A stretch of 64,000 bases of DNA from Gigaspora margarita (GCA_009809945.1 WTPW01000712.1:26059-90058); one strand, 5' to 3'. Positions 1-11,440 are shown, counted from the stretch's first letter. Program-made: numbers and translations. Notes: generated from the letters alone by a model not told the origin.

Positions 1-239
1 TTTTCTTTACATACGTTTTGAAACGTTTTTTTATCGTAATGAAAATTTTACTAAGAAAATAATAAAATACGTTTTAAGAAACTAGCATTTTTTTGAGTCA
101 AAGAATAATTTTACTTAAGAGCCCAAAGCCAATTATCATAATAAAATTCTGCGCAAATCATGATTNTTCGTTTGACNGCCTTTCTAGCTTTGTGTAACAG
201 TGAATTTGCTGATCCTTATGCTCTCTTCTTTGATCCCAA

Positions 240-330
240 GTATCTTGGGATCCACTGGGCCGATTTTGATGATTTAACTACCATTAGAATCAGGGAAATG
301 AGCTCTACATCTTTTAATTAGAAGCCAAAG
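240..330. repeat. Partial copy of the fold-back repeat found at 1696-2235
   Basis: The stretch reads like the right arm of the palindrome at 1696-2235. It carries the same succession of 'GGCCGATTT', 'GATGATTTAACTAC', 'AGCTCTAC' and 'TTTTAATTAG' blocks, with several substitutions. The two arms and the rest of the element are not present around it, so it looks like a fragment or a very diverged copy. Confidence 0.55.
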
Positions 331-350
331 AAGGTTTACTTATTAGTTTT

Positions 351-380
351 TAGGGTTAGGGTTAGGGTTAGGGTTAGGAT
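351..380. repeat. Interstitial telomere-like TTAGGG repeat
   Basis: About four head-to-tail TTAGGG units are followed by degraded units (TTAGGA, TTAAAG, TTAGAA). Shorter traces occur near 1450-1475 and 28350. TTAGGG is the telomere repeat of many fungi and animals. Because the sequence continues on both sides, this is either an internal site or a former subtelomere. Confidence 0.7.
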
Positions 381-440
381 TAAAGTTAGAAGTAGAATTA
401 GATATATTATATTAATTCTAAAAATAGACAATCTTGTGTA

Positions 441-482
441 ACCATGGTGGAAATAGCAAAATACCATGGTGGAAATAGCAAT
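441..482. repeat. Short direct repeat, two 22-bp units
   Basis: The block ACCATGGTGGAAATAGCAA occurs twice in a row (starts at 441 and 463). A nearby palindromic AGTTAACTAT pair lies around 520-556. No function is suggested. Confidence 0.6.
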
Positions 483-710
483 TCCCTATATTTATTAATT
501 ATTATATCTTGACCAGTGGATATAGTTAACTATTATAATAAATAGTTAACTATAACCACTTAATGAAATTTATATTTTGGTACACCCTAATCATAGTATA
601 TAAACAGTTAATGATCAATAATGATCATCAGCTTTTTTTCATGCAATTTTTTGATTTTTCTTTTTTGACATGTTTAACTAACTTTATTTTCTTTTAAATA
701 ATAGGATTTC

Positions 711-1350
711 GTCATTTCTGGTGTTGTCATTGTTGGAAAATTGCTGGTATAGAATTGTTATTATGTTATTTTGGAGCTGCTGTCATCGTAGTTGGAGTAA
801 CCAGTTGGTGGGTTAATTATTTTTGATGCTATATTATCTTTTTGTTAGTGTTGTTATTGGAGTTTTTGTTAGCTACTTCATTTCTTTCACTTTATAAAAC
901 ATTGTTTAACTAACCCACTTTTTTTAAAAAAACAGTTAATGGTTGGAATTTCTCTTGTTGAAGTCATCATTCACTATAGTTGGAAAATCACTGGTGTTGA
1001 ATTCATCATTTTTGGTATCATATTATTTTGGAGCTAATGTTGCTGTAGTTGGATTAACCAGTTGGTAGCTTCATTATTTTTGGCACCATGTTATCGTACT
1101 AGAGTGTTGTCTTGGAATCTTTGTTGGCTACTTTGTTTTTTTGTCTCATAAATGTTATAATGTATCAATTTTTCTTATGTAATGTTCACTAAGCCTCTTT
1201 TTTTTCAAAGTAGTAAACCATTGGAATTTCTCTTGTTAAAGTTGCTATAGTTAGAGTTATAGAATCATGTCATTATAGTTGGAGAGTACTGGTATGGATT
1301 TTGTTGTTTTAGTACTGTGTTTTTGGAATTACTATAGTTGGAGTATCCAC
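711..1350. repeat. Degenerate tandem repeat, about 250-300 bp unit, about 2.5 copies
   Basis: Three diverged copies share blocks such as 'GTTGGAAAATYRCTGGT' (near 733, 980 and 1279), 'GGAGCTRMTGTYRYYGTAGTTGGA' and 'TTGGAATTTCTCTTGTT' (943 and 1221). Spacing varies between about 250 and 300 bp. No reading frame is kept across the copies, so this is treated as non-coding repeat DNA. Confidence 0.65.
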
Positions 1351-1695
1351 TTTTTTATAAGCAAATTCAGATTAGGCTGCTTACTTGTAGCTTTTGGGGT
1401 ATTTTAAATACATATTTATTTGTGCTGCTCATTGCAAAATTTTGTTAAGTCATTAGGTTAGGACTAGGGTTAGGGTAAGTTAAAATAGATTAGTTGTAGT
1501 TGTATTGAATATTTATGAAAGGGAGCAAAGCAGAGGCAGTAGCTGAAGTGAAGCGACTACAGAGTGAGCAAAGCAAGCTCTGTCTGTGTCACTGAGTATA
1601 AGCAAAGCAACACAAGCTGTACTAAGCATAATGAAGTGTTGTATAAGAATGTATATTTATGCATAGCATAGCCTATAGAATTAAAATCATATTAC

Positions 1696-2235
1696 TTAAT
1701 TGATGATCTGCCAGTCATGTGAAAAATGAACATAGTGAAACATGACACAGATCACATATGAAAATCACTATAGGCCCAAATTTGGTGTGCGCCCATCTAA
1801 AAATATTTTTTTACTAAGTTAATGACATATGCTGACTAATTGAAAGTTGTAGAGCTCGTCAAGATGGTTCTAATGGTAGTTAGACCATCCAAACCGGCCC
1901 AGTGGATGACAAGATATCAGTACAAAAACGATTGGGCGACTATGTAAAATCTCTATGTAAACAATAGTTGTTTTACATAGAGATTTTACATAGTCGCCCA
2001 ATTGTTTTTTAATGATATCTTGCCATCCACTTGGCCGATTTGGATGATCTAACTACTGTCAGAACCGTCTCGACGAGCTCTACAACTTTCAATTAGTCGG
2101 CATGTATCATTAACTTAGTAAAAAATATTTTTAGATGGGCAAACACCACATTTGGGCCTATAGTGATTTTCATATGTGATCTGTATCATGTTTCACTATG
2201 ATAATTCTTCACATGACTGGCGAATCATCAATTAA
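1696..2235. mobile_element. Palindromic (fold-back) element, about 540 bp
   Basis: Two arms of about 265 bp are inverted copies of each other, meeting near 1966. Each arm holds the same order of blocks, beginning TTAATTGATGAT and CCAGTCATGTGAA and reaching the centre at TTGGGCGACTATGTAAAATC. Arm-to-arm differences are scattered substitutions. There is no coding capacity. The terminal TTAA on both sides may be a target site, but this is not firm. A partial relative lies at 240-330. Confidence 0.85.
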
Positions 2236-2394
2236 ATTAATAATATTCATGCAAGTATCTGAAAATGTGATAATCATTTTTATTTATATTTTGTAAATTT
2301 TAATAAAAATTAGTTCCTGATGATCCCTTGTACCAAAAATTTCAAGAAGAACAACCTATGAAAAAACTTTATATTTAATACATATGGTCCAGTG

Positions 2395-3005
2395 CAGAAA
2401 GATTTGTACCTCAAAATATTTCATCAACTTGACTCTAAGTAAAAGTTTTTTTATTTTTGATTAATTATTAAAAATTTTTTAATATCAAATAAAATAGGGT
2501 TTAATCTAACTTATTATATAATTTTCATTGGTTTGACATTGTTTTATTTTAATAATTAAGCATGTACAATTCACTGTATTTGAAAAAAAAAGAAAAATTT
2601 TTTTGAATAAAATGATATTTTAACTAATTTCGAAACCAATATGCAGTTTTATGAGCTTGTACTACGCAAGTGCATTGATGTGCATATGATAAAGATATGG
2701 TTAAAATTTGAGCAAAATTGAATTACTAGTTGTGGCAAAATTAAGTTTTAAAGCTTGACTATTTGATTTTTTTACTATATACGCGTATATATAAATTACT
2801 ATAGTAAACTATATAGTAAATATTTTTAAAAAAAGTTACTATTAATAAATTTTTTTATTTTATCAATAAAATAATCAAAATAATTTTATTTTTATTAATC
2901 CAATAACCTAATGATTATAATAAATTAAAAACATTAAAAATTAATTAGTACAAAAAATATTTTAATAAGAGCTATTTGAGGTACAAATCTTTTTGCACCA
3001 GACTA
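2395..3005. mobile_element. TA-flanked TIR element of the TGGTCYAGTGC family (short member)
   Basis: The left end, TGGTCCAGTGCAGAAAGATT, is matched at the right end by the inverse of TAGTCTGGTGCAAAAAGATT. Both are followed by a TACCTCAAA block, and both ends are bordered by TA, the duplication made by Tc1/mariner-type transposases. The interior is AT-rich and non-coding. It includes a GTACTACGCAAGTGCAT block also present in the 2.1-kb relative at 54194-56304. It is a non-autonomous element. Confidence 0.8.
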
Positions 3006-3007
3006 TA

Positions 3008-4591
3008 AAATAGTAAATTGGCTCTACCAAATAAAGCCTACAGTGAGTGGCACTTGTTGTTTAGAGGTAAAGTTCATAGATACCTGCTGACAAGCTTAGA
3101 GTTTATCACTTACTGTTAGTAGACCTCTTGCTTGGCACTATTGAGCGAAGAAGTAGTGGGCACTGACCTAGTGTTTAGTTTTGAGATGTGTTATTATGCT
3201 AAGTGTAACTCCTACTAACTCTTTTACATTTGGTACTTATCTCTGGCCTTTTTCTTGTTGCCTTTTGGAATCTTTGAAATTTCACCAAAAGTGGGGAAGC
3301 TGGCTTACCTCCTCCAAAAGATCAGCATTGTTTACTCTCTCTAATCAGAAAGGCATCTACTAAATCAGATTTAGGTTACAAGAGCGAGATGATGTATTTC
3401 AGTAAACAAACATGTGAGAGCGAATGGAGAAACTCAAAATGAAATTTTTTCTAGAATGTTCTATAGACACAGTTTAGTTTCATTTTATATCTACTATATA
3501 TATGTAAATATAGTACTTTGGTAAAGCTGTATGCTTTGTGCAGTTTATATAATTTTTAAATTAGTTCTTTGAACAATATTGATTAGTTATGTTTTTTATT
3601 ATTTTCTTTCTACCTTGCACCACTTTTGTTTTCTCCTTCTTTGTTTTTTTTTATCTCTTCTTCTTCATATTATGTCAATTTTGGTTGTCATTTAGGTTGG
3701 ATAGTATTACCCTCTTTAGTACTTCTCTTTTTATTTTTGTTAAACTTTTTGTTCTTGTGAATAGGGAATGTCTAGCCCCTATTTGAGAAGTTAGGTAAGG
3801 AAAATTGAGGAAGAAAAATAGCAAGCGTGGTAAAAGGTGCCGCTAGCTAGCAAGATGAAAGAAGTTTGGAAGACATTTTGTGCTTGTCTTAAAAGAAAGA
3901 AGCTCCTTTTATAGTACTTTAAGTAGTCAGATGAGCAGTTTGCTTCTAGATAGAAGCAGTGTGGCAGGTCACATTTAGGTATCCGAGAACTTAGATTCTG
4001 ACTGGATGGCTGGATGATGCTAAACTTAAGTATTAAGTAATATTCTATAGGTACAGAGATGTTAATATAAATAGCTTAATAAAGTATTGGTGTGGCTGCT
4101 TAAGTTCTAAAAAAAAAATAATTTAGTAATTTTTGCATTTGTAAAATAAATTAAATGAAAAATGTAATATGTATATACATCCTGTTTTACATTGATCATA
4201 TCAATCATGTGATCTGAGGGTGCACCATGGTGCAGGTGCAAATTTTTTAATTTATAATAGTATAAATATTCACTGGTTATAACTGACCAATGATTATTTA
4301 TAACTATCTGGTTAAGGTTAACTAGTGGTGCAAATTAAAAATATCCATATTTATATATAAAAAAAATTAGTTTAAATATAACCAATTCTTTAATTTTACT
4401 ATAAAATTTTTCAAAAATTTTAAAAAATTTTTAATTTTTATATGTTTCCAAAGAGAAAAGGTTTTCTTTATATTAAAATTAAAATTTTATTTATAAAATT
4501 ATAAAACCTTCTGTAACTTAATCTATAATTTGTATCTATACATATTCTTAGAATTTTTGAAAGTTTGCCTATAGAAAAAAATAAAATCAAA
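3008..4591. other. Unassigned AT-rich sequence
   Basis: No protein or RNA gene is recognised. Small frames near 3181 and 3589 show no family motif and are composed of low-complexity residues. Around 4215-4330 a GGTGCACCATGGTGC palindrome and two GGTGCAAATT blocks in direct orientation occur, which may be a decayed short element. Confidence 0.4.
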
Positions 4592-4763
4592 CTGCTCTAG
4601 TAGGTTTAGGTTGCAGATAAATTAGCTAAAATAGTTCTATCTATAGGCTAAGTCTTAATTCTTCTATAATTAATAATTTGTAATCCAAGAAACTATATAA
4701 GGAATCTTACACACTTTATTAATAAAGATTAAGACAAAACCTCACCTTAACACCAAAAAAAAT
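4592..4763 (+). mobile_element. LINE or SINE 3' end fragment with A-rich tail
   Basis: It begins with CTCTAGTAGGTTTAGGTTGC and ends AATAAAGATTAAGACAAAACCTCACC followed by an A-rich tail. The same two blocks, in the same order and about 150 bp apart, occur in inverted orientation at 6074-6260, at the 3' end of the LINE at 39137, and in the SINE at 56955. It is a 5'-truncated retroposon end. No clear target duplication was found. Confidence 0.7.
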
Positions 4764-6057
4764 AAACAAAAATAAGATCAAAATTTTTAAAAATTTAAAA
4801 TTTTTTTAACTTATAGTCAATTTAAATTTTTTTTGTAGAAATATAAAAATTAAAATTATCAAAATATAATTTATATTCATAGTTAATATTTAAAAACAAT
4901 TTTTAAAATAACATAATTTTTAATAAAAATAATCAGAAACATATTTTATAAATTTTTTTAAAAAATTCTAGCTAGCTAATTTGCTCACTAAATGGACAGT
5001 TTAAGGGATAGTATGATCTTTCTTCTGAAATTTCTAATCCAAACTTGTATTTTACTTGGACTTCTCTAGGGGTTTGTTTTCAATTATAGCTTTATATTTT
5101 GTTATAGAAGCATTTTGTCTCTAGTCTGACTTGAGCTATTAATCTTGTTTGTGGGTTTAAAACTTAAATACTAAGCTATATGACTACAAACCTCTATTTG
5201 CAAAATTTTAGCAAAAGATTTTTTAATAATTTACAAAATAATATAATTTATGACTTAGTTAACCTGTGATCTTAAATCTTTTCATAATTAGTTAATTATA
5301 TCAAATACTAAAGATACTAATAAATTATATGATCATGAGTTAACCAATCAAATTAGTTAAAGGCATATAATAGCATAAATTAAAATAGTTTAAAACTAGT
5401 TAAAAATATATACACATATAATAACACAATTTTTATACATTATATAGTATGGAATGCTTAAAGGCTTTACAAATTTTAAAAGCTAATAATATTTAATATA
5501 AAAACAATTTTATAAAATACAGTTTATTATTTTGAAGTTTAGCTAATTTGCTACAACTTAGACCAAGCAAAGTAAATTTTTTGGTTTACATATCATAAAT
5601 AATTTTAAATAACCTGCCAACCTGGATTTTATTTTTTTTATAATGCAAACTTTTTTATTTTTATTTTAAAAAATTTTTGTTAAAAATAAAATTTATAAGA
5701 TATTTTTTAATAATGTATACTTAATAATATATATTTAATATTTAAAGATATAAATACTTAAAAAAAATATTTAAGAAGAATAATTGTGCAACACATACAT
5801 CAATATAATAAATTTTGAAAATCAACAATATATCCTTTTTTTAAAATAAATTTATATCTTTTTTTAATAAAAAAGGTATTAGATCACAAACATACACTAT
5901 GAACATTTGTTTGCTAATTAAATAGAATCAAAAAAACTATTATGTGTGGTACAAAATAGTTACTTATTACTCTTTTTATTACTGCCTGGCTTCTATTTTT
6001 GTCATTTTTTGGTACAGTATTAAGAATAGAGAAGTACTTTATAGAAAGAAAATAACA
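4764..6057. other. Unassigned AT-rich sequence
   Basis: Very AT-rich DNA with long A and T runs. No coding, RNA or element structure was recognised. 5560-5640 is slightly less AT-rich but has no motif that I know. Confidence 0.4.
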
Positions 6058-6071
6058 TGACTATCTATATA

Positions 6072-6073
<2 letters not shown>

Positions 6074-6105
<32 letters not shown>

Positions 6106-6373
6106 GTGAGACCTTGCTTGTATCTTTATTAAGTAATTTATATAAGAGGTTGTTCAATAGCAATAACTTAAATTGTACAGTGACAAATACATATAAATTA
6201 CATGCAAGAATAAAAGCTCAGACTAATTTATCTGTGACCTAAACCTACTAGAGTGGTCAAGACTCACCTAGATTTGAATAGTTAAAATATAGTTAGTGGT
6301 GATGCTATATTTGATCCACATAGTGGACCAAATACTGATTTTGCAGATTGCTTGCCCTATTGGTGAGCATGTG
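6074..6373 (-). mobile_element. Recent 5'-truncated LINE insertion with perfect 16-bp target duplication
   Basis: A run of 29 T (the poly(A) tail read on the minus strand) is followed by ATGGTGAGACCTTGCTTGTA, which matches the 3' end of the LINE at 39137-42714. The match continues through the CCTAAACCTACTAGAGTGG block. The insert is bracketed by identical copies of TGACTATCTATATATC at 6058-6073 and 6374-6389. A long pure tail and a perfect duplication imply a young insertion by target-primed reverse transcription. Only about 270 bp of LINE 3' sequence are present. Confidence 0.92.
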
Positions 6374-6440
6374 TGACTATCTATATATCAATTACTAGTA
6401 AGTTATATTATTGTATATATAGTATTTTGATTGTTATTTC

Positions 6441-7079
6441 TATAAAAAAGTGGTCCAGGGTGTGGTGTGGGTTGGTGTCTGAAATCCACAGAATGTTATA
6501 GTTGGAGTGTTACATATAGAGTATCAACAAAAATGGCAAGGTAAAAAGTGGTATAGGAAAGGTAGCATATTATGTCACATTATACATAATGGTACCTTCA
6601 TTTCATGGAATAAAACATGTCAAAGGTTGTACATTTGGCTCATTTCACAAAGAGCAAAAGATCAACATAAATTTTTTTTTAAAAAATTGTGATATCTCAT
6701 AATTTCACTAATGAAACTGCTCTGGATGTCTTAACAAAAAAGATTTCTTACAAAATTTTGATACAAGTGCAGTTAGTTTGTTTATATTGTATTGATTGTT
6801 AATATAAATTTTATGTAATCTACTTGTATGCATTTTTTTTTATCACATGTTAATTCACATTAATTACCCATGCCAAAATCCATGTCATTTGGACTAGTAA
6901 AGTGTTGCAAAATCTAAGCCATTAATGGTCCAATTTATATGGGCATATGGTCCACCATGGGCCAAAAATACATGCCAATCCAAGCCTCCTACATATCAAA
7001 TACAGGTTTAATTTGTGCCACCAAACAAATGCCTTTATGCTGCTGACCTGTACCTATACAATACATTTTTCTTATAGGG
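6441..7079. mobile_element. Long decayed member of the CCCTGTAAG MITE family
   Basis: The left part reads AAAAAAGTGGTCCAGGG and the right end TTTTTCTTATAGGG, degraded forms of the family ends (CCCTGTAAGAAAAGTGG and its inverse). The interior matches the copy at 34198: 'AGAGCAAAAGATCA' with a following A/T run, 'ATCTCATRATTTCACT', 'ATTACCCATGCCAAA' and 'GGACTAGTAAA'. CpG is almost absent. No coding capacity. Confidence 0.65.
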
Positions 7080-8184
7080 TATTAAATAAAAAAATTTTAA
7101 ATTTTAAATTAAGAAAAATTGACCTAGCCAGAATATGAAAACCAGAAAATTTATTTTGCATCGACTTAGTGGACTTATTTTATTTTAAAAAATCATTATA
7201 TACTTTTTAATTAATAGGTTTAAAAAAATAGTATTTTTATATGATTTGTTAAAATTTAGCTCAAAAAATGGGACAAGTCATATGTTTTAACTTACTGCTA
7301 TTGGCTTATTTTAAATTAATTTTAAATTAATTTTAAAAAATTTTAATAATTAATTTTTGGCCAATCAAAATACAAGGATTTTTGAAAATGGAACAAAATT
7401 CACATTTTAGTCTTTAAGTGTCTGACACCATATATTTAAATTTAAATTAGAGTAGTTTTTATATTTGTACCAAATTTGGTATAGCAATTAACAAAACCAA
7501 ATTATTATTATTATAGTAATATTAATTGTTGAAATACCAGTTCAAAGAATAATTTAAGAGTGTTTTTCTATTGGTCTTATTACAAAATAAAATTACACAT
7601 AATTTATCAAATTATAGAACTATATAAAAATAAAAAGTAGTTACAATAGCATCTAAATGTACTATCTCATAAAAAATTGAAACAAAATTAATTAAAATTT
7701 TCTTGTTGATAAAAAAAAAGTAGCAATTTAATTAATTAGTTATTATTAAGATTAATACTAGTATTTAATATTAACTTATATTATTTATTATTTTTCTAAA
7801 TTTTATATTATTAAAAAACAAGCAAATAATAATATTACTATTGCGATTTTTCATGATATATGGGATATAAAAAAAAAGAATTTCAAGTAGTACAAAATCT
7901 AAAAATTTTTTAGACACACAAATTCCTGTAGCTTTGAATCTGACTATAACAAATACGATGATTTGTTTTAGATAAAATAAATTTTATTTTGATCAAGAAT
8001 AGTTGTTACTATAACAACATTTGGCATATAAAGCTTCAAAGCTTATTATTATGCCTTTATGTGCATCATTCTCTTGTGTCCATTACATCATTGCATGTGA
8101 AAGTACTTCTCAAGTTGATCAAAATTTTTTAGGATATGATGCTGATATTGTGGTAATATAATTCACTTGTGACTAAATCTTATT
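7080..8184. other. Unassigned AT-rich sequence
   Basis: No gene or element was recognised. There are long stretches of A and T, with short direct repeats such as TTTTAAATTAATTTTAAATTAA near 7310-7335. Confidence 0.4.
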
Positions 8185-9465
8185 AGTCATAGGACATGTC
8201 CCTAGAAATAAGTTTATAATAAAAATTATAAAAAAAACATATAAATTTACTATAAACTTTGAGCTGAAGATCCTTTTCAGCTTAACTAATTAACTTAAAA
8301 TTAAATTTTGTGGGTATATAGAACAAGAAAAGAAGAAAATTTTGAGCTTAAAAACCATGTTAAAATTTTGCCAATGTTGCACTTTTCAAAATGTAACTCT
8401 GTCAAAAACAAATATTTTTTACAAATTTTAAATTGGCAGTTATATGTAAAATTATGCTCTGAACAACTTTACTTAGGCGATAGAAGTAGGTTACCTTGTA
8501 ATAAAAATGGGTTATCTATGTACTAAAGTTAAAATTTATCGTATTTTATGATCTAACTTTTTCCTTATTAGGTAATCTACTTTGGGCTCTTAAGCAAAGT
8601 TGTTTGGCATGTAATTTTACATTACATTTGAGGTTGAAATGTGCTTTCCCGACCTTTTACTAAGTGAAAAATGGGTTTAAAGTTAGAAAATTTTTTTTTT
8701 AAAAATTAAAAAAAAATTTTTTCTAACTTTAAACCTATTTTTCACTTAGTAAAAGGTCCGAAAAGTGCATTTCAACCTCAGATGTAGTGTAAAATTACTG
8801 TAAATTTCGGACATGGGTACCCCCTGTGCAGTGTACCCCTTGCCAGTTTGAAAGGCCCGACGGTGACTTATACCCAGTTATATAGGTATTACAAACTATG
8901 TAATATTATAGGTAGATATAGTAAAACATATTGTCTCTATACGGTGTACCCTCCATATAGAGGTACCCCAGGTACAGATTTGAGTAATGTAAATACCAGG
9001 GTACATATGTCCGAATTTTACGGTACATGCTGAACAACTTTGCTTAAGAGCCCAAAGTAGGTTACCTAATAAGGAAAAAAAATTAGATCATAAAATACTA
9101 TAAATTTTAACTTTAGTACATAGATAACCCATTTTTCTTACAAGGTAACCTACTTTCGTCGCCTAAGTAAAGTTTTTCAGAGCATAATTTTATATATAAC
9201 TACTGATTTAAAATTTGTAAATATTTGTTTTTGACAGAGTTACATTTTGAAAAAGTGCAAAATTGGCAAAATTTTAATGCAGTTTTTAAGCTCAAAATTT
9301 TCTTCTTTTTTTGTTCTATATACCCGCAAAATTTAATTTTAAGTTAATTAGTTTAGTCGAGAAGGATCTTCAGCTCAAAGTTTATAATAAATTCATATGT
9401 TTTTTTTTATAATTTTTATTATAAACTTATTTTAAACTTATTTCAAGGGGACATGTCCTATGACT
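8185..9465. mobile_element. Large palindromic element, about 1.28 kb including a nested MITE
   Basis: The ends are inverse copies beginning AGTCATAGGACATGTCCC. Inverted similarity then continues through the whole of both arms (8185-8700 against 8700-9465) to a centre near 8705, apart from a 226-bp insertion in the right arm. Short frames on both strands are mirror images of each other and carry no known motif. It could form a very long hairpin or give double-stranded RNA if transcribed. Class is unclear. Confidence 0.88.
8798..9023. mobile_element. 226-bp TA-flanked MITE nested in the palindrome
   Basis: The ends are inverted repeats of about 25 bp (CTGTAAATTTCGGACATGGG, with the inverse of CCGTAAAATTCGGACATATG at the other end). 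TA lies immediately outside both ends (8796-8797 and 9024-9025). The other arm of the host palindrome shows the uninterrupted site with a single TA, which proves the insertion. It is GC-richer than its surroundings and is a non-autonomous Tc1/mariner-type element. Confidence 0.93.
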
Positions 9466-9486
9466 GTTATGGGATGTATTAATTAT

Positions 9487-9730
9487 TTACTAGTGTTAGG
9501 TGCCCGGGCGTTGCCGCGGGCTAGAAAGTTTATTTTTTATTTGTGGTTAGATGAACCCGATCCTGGTTCAAATGAACCCGATCTTGGTTCAAATGAACCC
9601 GATCTTGGGTAAAATGAACCCGATCCTGGTTCTTAAACTCGGTCTTGGTTCAAATGAACCCGACTTAGGTTTATTTGAACCCGATCTTGGTTCAGATGAA
9701 CCCAGTCTTGGTTCAAATGAACCCTTTATT
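9487..9730. repeat. Repeat unit with 21-bp self-complementary minisatellite (copy 1)
   Basis: A GC-rich leader (GTGCCCGGGCGTTGCCGCGG) is followed by about eight tandem units of GAACCCGATCTTGGTTC plus a spacer. Each unit is an inverted repeat around GATC. Because the unit is 21 bp, it reads as EPDLGS-type heptads on the plus strand and EPRSGS-type heptads on the minus strand. These frames are by-products of the repeat. Related copies lie at 23437-23850 and 25325-25705. Confidence 0.85.
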
Positions 9731-10006
9731 ATTAGTTTTATTAGTTTTGGGATTCTCATCCCTTTCATTGGATGCAGCTCCATTAGAAGTATATATATAA
9801 TGGAATTCCTTAATTTAATACTTTAAGCGCACTTAGAAATTGAACATCAAACCATTTTTTATCAAATAATACACCAAAGTCCGATTTTGATAGGAAACTT
9901 GTTAAATCGTGGACAACTTCCTTAGCCATTTTAAAAAAATATTAACAAAATTTATGTCGATAAAAACCACACAATTTCATCAGCAAAAAGGAATATTAGT
10001 ATTACA

Positions 10007-10143
10007 AGATGCCCTGATGAAATATTTTTCCTTGACGAAACTATTGTTGCCTTGACAAAATGAAGAACTCATATGTTTTGTCACTGACGAAATGACGAAA
10101 CTATATGGGTTCGTCGAGTCACATGAGTTTTGTCAGGCATCAT
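10007..10143. mobile_element. Possible small TIR element beside the pseudogene
   Basis: GATGCCCTGATGAAA at the left is mirrored by TTTTGTCAGGCATC at the right. The segment between carries several GACGAAAC blocks in both orientations. No clear target duplication is seen. It may have inserted into or next to the amidohydrolase-like gene that follows. Confidence 0.4.
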
Positions 10144-11345
10144 TAATTAGTATCATAGTTAAAGGTGGCATTATCGAATGCATTAGCATTAATCGCATAA
10201 TTCCCAGTATTATTTCAACGTACGAAATAATAGATTTAGAGGGTGGCTACGTACTACCGCTATATATTTATTTTTTAAGTATTATGATTCTGTATCTGGT
10301 CTATTAAACAGTTTACATATAGGTGCTAAGTCTATTCAAATTAAGCGGAATTATTGATATTAGTCTTTCTTTAGGATTAGCAGAGATCGAATTGGAATAT
10401 TCTGCAAACGATGGACAACGGTTCATATTAGCAATCCATATGATTTTGAGGGTATTATATTCGAAATAAATGGATTAAAATTAGGCTGAAAGCATTTAGA
10501 ATCTGCATACATAACTGGATTACACATAGCTGTCATTGCATTATTTCTTCTAAAATTGTGTTTACAGGGATTTCTATGGCATTTAAAACCAGCGCTCATT
10601 CTAGTAAGATACACTATTTTATGAATATTCTTATTGAAAATTTATATCAGCAGTGATTTATAAGATATGTTTATTTTTTATTAAGGTTTTGTCTATAAAC
10701 CAATTATCAGTGAAAATGTTGCGTTGCATGCTCAGATAGAGACACCATACCAAGATGGTAATATTTAATAATCATGTTATTACAATATTATTAAGCATTG
10801 TATTCATTTTATTATTCATGTTAAGACTTAATTTTATTTTCAGATTTTTTTGGTCAGAAAAGCATTAATAAAAAATCTCACACACCAAATAACTTTGGTC
10901 GCGTTGCACGTTGGCGATATTCCTTTGATAGTATATGCTGATAGTAAATATGAAATTGCTTCATTAATTAAATTGGAAATTCTAGTCAAAAATTAGGGAG
11001 GAAATTTAAAACTTGTAATTTCAAGTGGTGCTGAAGCGCATACGATTGCGTTCCAATTTGCAAGAATGAAGTTCCGGTAATACTAACCCATCAAGGCTTA
11101 CTCCAAGGTTATGGAAAGCTTAACATGTACTAATAAGACCTCCCATTACCAATAAAGTTGGAATAGATATACTATTTGAAAAAATTGTTAAGATAGGAAT
11201 AGGTTTGAATTTATTTTCATTAGGATTTAATTCATTTTTATTAGGATTCGGCTCGGAAAGAAATTTAGTTTGGGATCCTGGTTGGATATCACGAAATTTT
11301 TTATTTAAACAATTTATTTGTAATAATCAGACCTACGAATAATTT
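10144..11345 (+). pseudogene. Amidohydrolase-family pseudogene (imidazolonepropionase-like)
   Basis: Translated pieces in order resemble fungal metal-dependent amidohydrolases. First come 'VKGGIIECI', then 'YEIIDLEGGYVLP' (the family's GGYVLPG strand; the glycine after P is not kept). Next are 'LAEIELEYSANDGQ', 'EINGLKLG' followed by a stop and 'KHLESAYITG', then 'GISMAFKTSAHS', 'GDIPLIVYADSKYEIASLI', 'GGNLKLVISSGAEAH', and finally 'ERNLVWDPGWIS'. The pieces lie in different frames with in-frame stops (for example GGC TGA near 10489 and the TAG after 'LVKN' near 10996). Some gaps could be introns, one perhaps ending at the CAG near 10846. Intact members are cytosolic or secreted hydrolases. 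This copy cannot make a full protein. The function of its ancestor is inferred from the family only. Confidence 0.7.
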
Positions 11346-11440
11346 TTGTTTGGTCTCAATTAATTAATTGATGGCGCAGCTACATATATGGTCTTCAAAT
11401 GTAATGATTTGACGTAATAAAAACTTAAAATATGTATACC

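Noticed and set aside
351-380. Chromosome end
   Set aside because: Only about four exact TTAGGG units, with ordinary sequence on both sides.
9551-9826. EPDLGS-type heptapeptide repeat protein
   Set aside because: The frame arises from the 21-bp palindromic array and is open on both strands. There is no conserved start, signal peptide or frame between copies.
9838-9940. Minus-strand piece reading MAKEVVHDLTSFLSKSDF, like the start of BTB-domain proteins
   Set aside because: Only about 30 residues, no BTB core follows, and the match is from memory of a weak N-terminal motif.
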